Source of the DNA: Hyphomonadaceae bacterium
Lineage (GTDB): Bacteria > Pseudomonadota > Alphaproteobacteria > Caulobacterales > Hyphomonadaceae
Direction: 5' to 3'
Assembly (NCBI GenBank): GCA_022844345.1
Contig: JALHLU010000017.1
Span: 1-64,000, forward strand
Length of the DNA: 64,000 nucleotides
Within the stretch, counting starts at the first letter, position 1. Each line of letters begins with the position of its first letter. Of this stretch, positions 58,329-64,000 are shown piece by piece. The notes below the pieces were generated by a model. That model was not told the DNA's origin and did not search any database. It was given only the letters and a program-made list of their open reading frames with translations. The translations under genes were made by a program, and so were the position numbers.

Positions 58329-58607
58329 ATGCAAACTCGTCTTCAGATTGGTCTTTTCATCGCTCTTTTCGCGCTGCCAGCCTTCGCGGAGGAGTCACCG
58401 CCCGCGGACTGCTCTTCCTTGGAAGGCAAAGATTTGCGGGCCATGGACCTCAATGACCCGACCTCTAAGGCCCTGCACGACAAATGCATGGCTCAAATGA
58501 AACACGATGACACGCACCGAGACGCCGCGACACATCACGGCAAGTCAGAGACGCCCGGCATGGGCACACAAGACCCGTCCCAATCTGACAGCAAGAGTGG
58601 CAAGTAG
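58329..58607 (+). CDS. Small exported two-Cys Met/His-rich protein (copy 2)
   Basis: The 92-residue product mirrors the protein at 14176: signal peptide 'TRLQIGLFIALFALPAFA', then Cys28 and Cys53 with 'MDLNDPTSKALHDKCMAQMK' and a His/Asp tail. The spacing between the cysteines (25 residues) is the same in both. The Met-rich content is lower here, with the region after the second Cys richer in His and Ser. It sits at the far right of the island beside an IS5-type element, apart from the main copper block. Confidence 0.75.
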   Translation: MQTRLQIGLFIALFALPAFAEESPPADCSSLEGKDLRAMDLNDPTSKALHDKCMAQMKHDDTHRDAATHHGKSETPGMGTQDPSQSDSKSGK

Positions 58608-58668
58608 CTCGCACCGCGATCACATGACAAAGAGCTGAGTTCGCTCCTAAACAAGGGCTCTGGTCTGT

Positions 58669-59522
58669 CTAGGCCCCGTTGACAAAAGGGATTCCCAAAC
58701 GGGCCGGTTTGTGATTCAAGACTGCTCTTTGGAGAGCAGTCTTGAACCGTGGAGACTTGTCGGATGCGGAGTGGGAACTGATTGGTCCCTTGCTGCCACC
58801 TGAACGTGGGCGCTGGGCACGGCCGGCAGGCGACAATCGGCGGTTTCTCAACGGAATGCTGCACGTCTTGAGGGTCGGCTGTCCCTGGCGCGACATGCAC
58901 GAGCGCTACGGCAAGTGGAACTCGGTCTATGTCCGGTTCAGGCGCTGGGCCGAGCAGGGCGTCTGGGACGCCCTGCTGCAAACGCTGGTCGATCTGGGCC
59001 TGACCGACGACTGGCAGCATATGATCGACAGCACCACGGTTCGCGGCCATGTCTCGGCGGCGGGCGGAAAGGGGGGCTCCTGCGCAGGCTTTTGGTCGAT
59101 CACGCGGCGGCTTTACGTGCAAGGTCCACGCCCGCTGTGACAATCAGGGCCTCCCTGTCGGCTTCATCCTGACCGGCGGCGAGGCATCGGATTATACGGC
59201 CGCCGACGACCTGATGGCGCTGCCGTCGCCCAGGCCCAAGGCGCTGCTCGCCGACAAGGGCTATGACGGAGACAGCTTCCGGGAGAACCTGCTCATGCGC
59301 GGCATCCTGCCCATCATCCCGCCACGATCAAACCGGAAAGCGCCAATCCATCCAGACTATCGGCGCTACAAGGACAAAAACCGTATCGAACGCATGTTCG
59401 GCAAGCTCAAGCTGCAACGGCGCATTGCCACCCGATACGACAAGACTGCGCTCTCATTCGAGAGCTTCCTCAACCTCGCCGCCGCACGACTATGGTTGAA
59501 GTCTTTTGTCAACGCGGCCTAG
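58669..59522 (+). mobile_element. IS5-family element (IS427-like) with 20-base terminal inverted repeats
   Basis: Left end 58669-58688 and right end 59503-59522 are inverted repeats with 19 of 20 matches, beginning CTAGGCC. CTAG at both outer ends fits insertion at a short TA-containing target. The element is about 850 bases and holds one transposase split into two frames. Confidence 0.85.
58742..59522 (+). CDS. IS5-family transposase in two frames
   Basis: The first frame (58742-59140) encodes 'LSDAEWELIGPLLPPERGR', 'GCPWRDMHERYGKW' and 'HMIDSTTVRGH', the N-terminal part with the first catalytic Asp. The second frame, open from 59049, continues 'AFGRSRGGFTCKVHARCDNQ', 'LLADKGYDGDSFRE' and 'RYKDKNRIERMFGKLK', with the second Asp and the Glu. 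The change of frame falls in the AAAGGGGGG run at 59068-59076 and requires +1, or one G less in the DNA. It is therefore either a +1 recoding site or a homopolymer lesion. Confidence 0.85.
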
Positions 59523-59815
59523 GTGCACCGAGTCGAGCCTCTGCGCCATCAGGGTCGCACTATCGCGATACTCAAACACGTGTAAAGCCACCGCTGCGCG
59601 CGGTATTCCTAACTTCCTGTCTGAAAGTTTACCTGTATCTCGCTGCGAGAAGCTAGCTAGGGTGGCCCTCTCGGTCCGCCGAAACCACGCCATAGCGTCC
59701 GCCAGCTTTCGTTCAGATGCATTGATTCCGCTCAGAGCGCCCTACCCGGAGGACATTCTAAGCAAAAAAAGCCCTGGAGGACTCCTCTTAAATAATTGAT
59801 TATCCTAAGGTAAAT

Positions 59816-59840
59816 TGGAGCGGGCGATGAGATTCGAACT
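59816..59840. other. Probable chromosomal attachment site (right end of the element)
   Basis: Alphaproteobacterial conjugative elements often insert in the 3' end of tRNA-Gly. Accessory genes end to the left and conserved chromosomal genes begin to the right of this point. The matching repeat expected at the other end is outside the window, and no second copy of this sequence was noticed inside it. The exact core cannot be set from one end. Confidence 0.55.
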
Positions 59841-59890
59841 CACGACCCTAACCTTGGCAAGGTTATGCTCTACCCCTGAGCTACGCCCGC
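59816..59890 (-). tRNA. tRNA-Gly (GCC anticodon)
   Basis: Minus-strand cloverleaf with seven-base acceptor stem GCGGGCG/CGCCCGC, D-arm AGCTCAGGGGTAGAGC, anticodon arm CCTTGCCAAGG with anticodon GCC, T-arm GTGAGTTCGAATCTCAT, and encoded CCA. Its 3' end points left toward the island, so the tRNA is a likely integration target with the attachment site at its 3' end. The tRNA remains complete, as expected when the element carries the 3' sequence. Confidence 0.95.
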
Positions 59891-60097
59891 GCTCCGTTCG
59901 CATCCTGGGGCATGGCCCCGGTGCAGGCGGCGGATATTACGCATTGGCTTTGGGTTTGCAACCCCAATCTTGACGGAGAAATCGACGCTCCGTTCGGGCT
60001 TTCCGCAGGCGTCGAGCCTTGACGGAACGCTTAATTTCACCACCTGATTGTGCTAGGTCACCGCCAGGCACGAACAGCCGGCCGGCGGTGCGATGAC

Positions 60098-60142
60098 CCG
60101 GCCCATAACGAACCGGCCCATAACGAACCGGCCCCTAACGAA
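60098..60142 (+). repeat. Three tandem 15-base repeats before the thioredoxin-TPR gene
   Basis: CCGGCCCATAACGAA occurs at 60098-60112 and 60113-60127, and with one change at 60128-60142. It ends 14 bases before the ATG at 60156. As 15 is a multiple of three, the repeats keep an upstream in-frame ATG (60093) open, but the strong ribosome site is after the repeats. Confidence 0.85.
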
Positions 60143-60155
60143 CCGGAAGGCAAGC

Positions 60156-61049
60156 ATGAGCACGTTGCAGGCGCCGCAAGGCGAACTGATCAAGGATTCG
60201 GACACCGCCCACTTCATGGCCGACGTCATCGAGACGTCGCGCACGGTGCCGGTGATCGTCGATTTCTGGGCGCCGTGGTGCGGCCCGTGCAAGCAGCTCA
60301 CCCCGATCATCGAGAAGGTGGTCAACGGGGCCAATGGCCGCGTCCGGCTGGTCAAGGTCAACGTCGACGAAAACCAGCAGCTCGCCGCCCAGCTCCGGGT
60401 GCAGAGCATCCCGGCGGTGTTCGCGTTCTTCAACGGCCAGCCGGTCGATGGTTTCATGGGCGCGGTGCCGGAAAGCCAGGTGAAGCAGTTCGTCGACCGC
60501 CTGTCGGGCTTGGGCGGCCCCGGCCCCATCGAGGAGATGCTGGCGGCGGGCGCCGAGGCGCTCGAGGCGGGCGATTTCCAGAACGCCGAGGCGATCTTCA
60601 CCGAGGTGCTGGCGGCCGAGCCCGACAACCTGACCGGCTATGCTGGCATCATCCAGGCCCGGCTGAAGTCGGGCGACCTGGATGCGGCGAAGCAGATGTT
60701 CGCCTCGCTCGATGCCGACACCCAGGCCAGGAATGAATTCGCCGGCGTGCGCGCCGCGCTCCAGCTCGCCGAGCAGGCGGGCGATGCGGGCGACGTGGCC
60801 GATCTGCGCGCCCGGGTCGAGGCCGATCCGGCCGACAGCCAGGCTCGCTTCGACCTGGCGCTGGCGCTGGCCGGCGCCGGCCGCGACGAGGACGCGGCCA
60901 AAGAGCTGCTGCACATCGTCCGCCACGACCGGGCGTGGAACGAGGACGGCGCGCGCAAGCAGCTCGTCACCCTGTTCGATGCCTGGGGGCCGACCCACCC
61001 GCTGACGGTGCAGACCCGCAAGTCGCTCTCATCGCTGCTGTTTTCATGA
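60156..61049 (+). CDS. Thioredoxin-domain/TPR protein (CnoX/YbbN type)
   Basis: From the ATG at 60156, which follows GGAAGGCAAGC, the product is 297 residues. An N-terminal thioredoxin fold carries 'DFWAPWCGPCKQLTPIIE' with an intact CGPC redox site (about residues 42-45), followed by TPR-like helices to the end ('AGAEALEAGDFQNAEAIFTEVLAAEP'). This is the layout of YbbN/CnoX, a chaperone and thiol-protecting protein. The E. coli protein lacks the full CGPC, whereas alphaproteobacterial members such as this keep it. It overlaps the next gene by four bases. Confidence 0.92.
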   Translation: MSTLQAPQGELIKDSDTAHFMADVIETSRTVPVIVDFWAPWCGPCKQLTPIIEKVVNGANGRVRLVKVNVDENQQLAAQLRVQSIPAVFAFFNGQPVDGFMGAVPESQVKQFVDRLSGLGGPGPIEEMLAAGAEALEAGDFQNAEAIFTEVLAAEPDNLTGYAGIIQARLKSGDLDAAKQMFASLDADTQARNEFAGVRAALQLAEQAGDAGDVADLRARVEADPADSQARFDLALALAGAGRDEDAAKELLHIVRHDRAWNEDGARKQLVTLFDAWGPTHPLTVQTRKSLSSLLFS

Positions 61050-61693
61050 TCCAGGACTGGACCAACCTGCCCAGCACCATGCCGGTCTTTCCGCTGACCG
61101 GCGCACTGCTGCTGCCGCGGGGCGCGCTGCCGCTCAACATCTTCGAGGCGCGCTACCGGTCCATGGTCGAGGACGCGATCAGGGGCAAGCGGGTCATCGG
61201 CATGGTCCAGCCCAGGGTCCACGAGGGCGAAACCCAGGAGCCGCCGGTCTACGACATCGGCTGCGCCGGACGGCTGACCGCCTTCCAGGAGCTGGAGGAC
61301 GGCCGCTACATCATCACCCTGACCGGCATCCGCCGCTTCCGCATCGTCGAGGAGATGGCGCGCACCACGCCCTACCGGATGTTCCGGGTCGACTATGCCG
61401 ACTTCATGCAGGATTTCGAGCCCGAGACCGCGACCGGCGCCGACCGCACCTATTTCCTGAAGCTGATCCGACAATATGTCGACATCCAGGGCTACAACGT
61501 CGACTGGGACGTGATCGAGAACACCGACACCGAAACCCTGATCCATGCGTCGTCGACGTTGGCGCCCTGGGCGCCGAACGAGAAGCAGGCGCTGCTCGAG
61601 GCGCCCGACATCGACCGCCGCTACCAGACGCTGATCGCGCTCTACGAGATGGCCATCGCCCAGGCGCGCGGCGCCGGCGGCTCGCTGCAGTAG
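61046..61693 (+). CDS. LON substrate-binding domain protein
   Basis: The ATG at 61046 overlaps the preceding stop (ATGA). The 215-residue product is only the LON N-terminal domain: 'MPVFPLTGALLLPRGALPLNIFEARYRSMVEDAI', 'GCAGRLTAFQELEDGRYIITLTGIRRF'. No ATPase or protease part is present. Free-standing LON substrate-binding proteins are widespread in Alphaproteobacteria, usually in this gene neighbourhood; function is not well defined. Confidence 0.93.
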   Translation: MIQDWTNLPSTMPVFPLTGALLLPRGALPLNIFEARYRSMVEDAIRGKRVIGMVQPRVHEGETQEPPVYDIGCAGRLTAFQELEDGRYIITLTGIRRFRIVEEMARTTPYRMFRVDYADFMQDFEPETATGADRTYFLKLIRQYVDIQGYNVDWDVIENTDTETLIHASSTLAPWAPNEKQALLEAPDIDRRYQTLIALYEMAIAQARGAGGSLQ

Positions 61694-61718
61694 GCTATTT
61701 TAGTAGGAACCTTGTCGC

Positions 61719-61907
61719 ATGCCCTCATCCAACGACATCGACCCCAAGCTGCTGGAGATCCTGGTCTGCCCGCTGACCAAGGGCCCGCTGGACTACGACC
61801 GGCAGGCGCAGGAGCTGATCAGCCGCCAGGCCGGCCTGGCGTTCCCGATCCGCGACGGCATCCCGATCATGCTGGTCGACGAGGCCCGCAGCCTCGATAC
61901 GAAATGA
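61719..61907 (+). CDS. Trm112 family protein
   Basis: The 62-residue protein has '[20 protein letters not shown]' and '[20 protein letters not shown]', the Trm112/UPF0434 signature with one Cys of the zinc-knuckle type retained. In other organisms Trm112 activates methyltransferases. The stop overlaps the start of the DUF971 gene by four bases. Confidence 0.92.
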   Translation: MPSSNDIDPKLLEILVCPLTKGPLDYDRQAQELISRQAGLAFPIRDGIPIMLVDEARSLDTK

Positions 61908-62263
61908 ACGGCAAGCCCTGGCCCGCCGACCTCCGCTTCAACCAGGCGGAACGGCTGCTCGAAATCGATTTCGAGGACGGTCGCCGGTTCCGCCTGCCCT
62001 ACGAGCTGCTGCGGGTGGAAAGCCCGTCCGCCGAGGTGCAGGGGCACGGCGGCGACCAGAAGACCATCGTGCCGGGCAAGAAGAATGTCGGTGTCGCCGG
62101 GGTCGTCCCCACCGGCAACTACGCCGTCCGCATCCGGTTCGACGACGGCCACGACACCGGCATCTATAGCTGGGACTATCTGTACGAGCTTGGCCTGAAG
62201 CAGGACGAGCTGTGGGAGAAGTACCTGCAGGCGCTGGCGTGGAAGGGGCTGAAGCGGGACTGA
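61904..62263 (+). CDS. DUF971 protein
   Basis: The 119-residue product shows '[40 protein letters not shown]' and '[26 protein letters not shown]', diagnostic of DUF971 (gamma-butyrobetaine-hydroxylase-like N-terminal domain), a small domain linked in some organisms with Fe-S protein assembly. It starts within the Trm112 stop (ATGA). Last gene of the four-gene chromosomal cluster. Confidence 0.92.
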   Translation: MNGKPWPADLRFNQAERLLEIDFEDGRRFRLPYELLRVESPSAEVQGHGGDQKTIVPGKKNVGVAGVVPTGNYAVRIRFDDGHDTGIYSWDYLYELGLKQDELWEKYLQALAWKGLKRD

Positions 62264-62290
62264 GGGGCGTTCCCTCCGCGTGTTCCAGCC

Positions 62291-62899
62291 CTACCAGACC
62301 ACCGCGAACGGCGGCTCGGGCTCGTACTGGATGGCCTTCTGCACCAGCGCACCGTGCGCGGCGCCGAAGCGTTCGCCGGTCAGCCACAGGGCCATGTCGA
62401 TGCCGGCCGACACGCCTGCCGAGGTGACCAGGTTGCCGTCGCGCACGTAGCGCTCGCCCTTCACCATCTCGCCGATGCCGTCGATGGCGGCCAGTTCGGG
62501 GAATGCCGCCCAGTGGGTGGTGACGCGCTTGCCCCTCGCTGGACCGGCGGCGACCAGCACGAAGGATCCGGTGCAGACGCTGGTGACCCAGGTGCAGTTG
62601 GCCGACTGGCGGGCGACGAAGTCCAGCATGGCCGGGTTCTTCATCTCGCGCCGCGTGCCCTGGCCGCCGGGGATCAGGATGATGTCCAGATCCGGACAGG
62701 ATGCGAAGGAATGATCCGCTGCCACGCGCATGCCCTTGGCGCAGCGCGCCGTCTGGCCGTCCTCCGATACCAGGAACACCTCGTCGGGCGCCGGCGTCTT
62801 CCGCCAGGCGAACACCTCGTTGGAGCTGGTCAGCACCTCCCAGGGGCCGACAAAATCCAGTTCCTCCGCGCCGTCAAACACCACGATGCCGATATTCAT
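62291..62899 (-). CDS. DJ-1/PfpI family protein
   Basis: The 202-residue product has the class I glutamine-amidotransferase-like fold with the nucleophile elbow 'VTSVCTGSFVLVAAG' and 'ILIPGGQGTRREM'. A GGAGG ribosome site precedes the ATG by six bases, inside the end of the upstream GlxA gene. It may be an isonitrile hydratase-like or other hydrolase; specificity cannot be read. Coupling to the GlxA-type regulator, whose N-terminal half has the same fold, suggests a shared ligand. Confidence 0.9.
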   Translation of the reverse strand: MNIGIVVFDGAEELDFVGPWEVLTSSNEVFAWRKTPAPDEVFLVSEDGQTARCAKGMRVAADHSFASCPDLDIILIPGGQGTRREMKNPAMLDFVARQSANCTWVTSVCTGSFVLVAAGPARGKRVTTHWAAFPELAAIDGIGEMVKGERYVRDGNLVTSAGVSAGIDMALWLTGERFGAAHGALVQKAIQYEPEPPFAVVW

Positions 62900-63911
62900 G
62901 GGAAACCTCCTTGCTGGCTGAAACGGGAAGCCGCCGGAACCGGTCGCGGTAGGCCTTGGGGCCCACGCCCAGGCGGCGGATGAAGGTGCGGCGCATGCGC
63001 TCCATGGAGCCGAAGCCGCGGTCGAAGGCGATGCGGTCGATGGCGTGCGCGGTGTGCTCCAGGTCGCGCCGCGCCGCCTCGGTGCGGGCGCGCTCGACGA
63101 ATTCGGCTGGCGTCACGCCGGTTTCGGCCCGGAACACGCGGGCGAAGGTACGCTCGGTCATGCAGGCGCGCTCGGCCAGCGCGGACACGGTCAGCGCCTC
63201 GCCCGGATTGTCGGCGATCCACGTCAGCAGCTTGCCCAGCCTGCCGTCCTGTCCGGCCTGCGCCTCCAATTGCACGCTGAACTGCGACTGGCCGCCGGGC
63301 CGGATCATGAACAGCACGTGGCGGCGCGCCACCTGCACGGCAACGTCATGGCCCCAGTCGTCCTCGATCAGCGCCAGCGTCAGGTCCATCCCGGCGGTGA
63401 TGCCGGCCGAGGTCCAGACATTGCCGTCGCGGACGAAGATGGCGTCCCGGTCGATCTTCAGGTCGGGATAGGAACGGCCGATGATGTCGCAGTCGTTCCA
63501 GTGCGTGGCCACGCGCCTGTTCCTGATCAGGCCGGCCTGAGCGAGCAGGGCCACGCCGCTGCACACCGAAACCAGCCGCCGGACATGCGGCGCGGCGCGG
63601 CGCAGGAAATCCATCAGGCGCCTGTCGCGCACGGCCTCGATGGTGCCGTGCCCGCCGGAGACGATCAGGGTATCGAGAGATTTGAGCTCATCCTCGCCGA
63701 TCTGGTCGAAGCTCTTGTCGACACCCAGCCTGACGCCGCTGGTCGTGGTGATGACGCCGGGCTCGGCGGCGGCCAGGGTCAATCGGTAGCCTGGAAGCCC
63801 CATGTCGTTGACGCCCGACAGCACCTGCATGGGGCCGGCGATGTCGAGAAGCTGGGCTTGCTCGAACCCGACCATGATGACGTTCCTGGGCCGTTGGGCT
63901 GTCTGGAGCAT
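62874..63911 (-). CDS. GlxA-family transcriptional regulator (DJ-1/PfpI plus AraC domain)
   Basis: The 345-residue product joins an N-terminal DJ-1/PfpI-like domain ('VSVCSGVALLAQAGLI') with a C-terminal AraC-type DNA-binding domain ('LAERACMTERTFARVFRAETGVTPAEFVERARTEAARR' and 'FDRGFGSMERMRRTFIRRLGVGPKAYR'). An AAGGAGAG ribosome site precedes the ATG at 63911. The gene runs leftward into the DJ-1/PfpI gene and overlaps it by 26 bases. It probably controls that gene and itself. Confidence 0.93.
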   Translation of the reverse strand: MLQTAQRPRNVIMVGFEQAQLLDIAGPMQVLSGVNDMGLPGYRLTLAAAEPGVITTTSGVRLGVDKSFDQIGEDELKSLDTLIVSGGHGTIEAVRDRRLMDFLRRAAPHVRRLVSVCSGVALLAQAGLIRNRRVATHWNDCDIIGRSYPDLKIDRDAIFVRDGNVWTSAGITAGMDLTLALIEDDWGHDVAVQVARRHVLFMIRPGGQSQFSVQLEAQAGQDGRLGKLLTWIADNPGEALTVSALAERACMTERTFARVFRAETGVTPAEFVERARTEAARRDLEHTAHAIDRIAFDRGFGSMERMRRTFIRRLGVGPKAYRDRFRRLPVSASKEVSHEYRHRGV

Positions 63912-64000
63912 GGCGCTCTCCTTTCAGCCCGGAGCTTACGGCCGGGGACGGTTGGCGGGAATGACAATTAACCCTCGTTTTCCGCCAGCGGGCCGATGCC

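Noticed and set aside
60093-60155. N-terminal extension of the thioredoxin-TPR protein through the 15-base repeats
   Set aside because: The ribosome site GGAAGG sits directly before the ATG at 60156, and the repeats are not a plausible protein start.

Overview
The window reads as the right-hand part of an integrative conjugative element (or conjugative island) from a high-GC alphaproteobacterium, followed by ordinary chromosome. The conjugation genes are the alphaproteobacterial trbL-F-G-I set followed by a DUF2274 gene and a LysR-type gene. The right end abuts a tRNA-Gly gene whose 3' end faces the element. Beyond it lies a housekeeping cluster (thioredoxin/TPR protein, LON substrate-binding domain protein, Trm112, DUF971). 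I cannot fix the genus; Sphingomonadales or Rhodospirillales-type hosts fit.

Layout. 1-4470: end of a trb operon (mating-pair formation, type IV secretion) and a convergent LysR regulator. 4760-22487: a copper/silver block. It holds small exported metal-binding proteins, a Cus-type tripartite RND pump whose adaptor carries both a heavy-metal-binding domain and a C-terminal CusF-like domain, a TolC lipoprotein with a Met/His-rich tail, a Tat-exported multicopper oxidase, a cytochrome c, a thioredoxin-reductase-like flavoprotein, DUF305, Spy-like and DUF2933 proteins, a membrane methyltransferase, and a divergent csoR-copA pair with two G/C-tract palindromes between them. 22594-29618: accessory genes, namely an ATP-grasp-like protein with a frameshifted His-tailed EamA transporter, an MFS transporter, and a possible sulfur-stress module (MBL hydrolase, ArsR-rhodanese fusion, MddA-like methyltransferase), then a YnfA protein.

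29629-34142: a graveyard of truncated genes (second EamA fragment, DUF2332 fragment) and two insertion sequences, an IS91-type element with its own tyrosine recombinase and an IS630 element. 34522-40219: an RND pump operon without the metal signature of CzcA, then an MFS transporter with a His-rich tail. 41923-57895: two divergent czcCBA-type operons that share a control region flanked by two related small exported proteins. The second operon contains a PII-like gene and is followed by an SRPBCC protein and a P1B-4 ATPase. 58329-59522: a second copy of the small two-Cys Met/His protein and an IS5-family element. 59816-64000: tRNA-Gly and chromosome, ending in a GlxA-type regulator and a DJ-1/PfpI protein.

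Working together, the block provides several layers of metal defence. P-type ATPases move Cu(I) (CopA) and divalent ions (P1B-4) out of the cytoplasm. Four RND systems (one Cus-type, two Czc-type, one HAE-like) export from periplasm or cytoplasm through five TolC-type channels. The oxidase and the small Met/His/Cys-rich exported proteins oxidise or bind copper in the periplasm. The most interesting signals are a two-cysteine module shared by two small exported proteins and the tail of a TolC lipoprotein, an ArsR-rhodanese regulator whose only cysteines are in the rhodanese loop, and a perfect FNR-type palindrome before the Spy-like gene.
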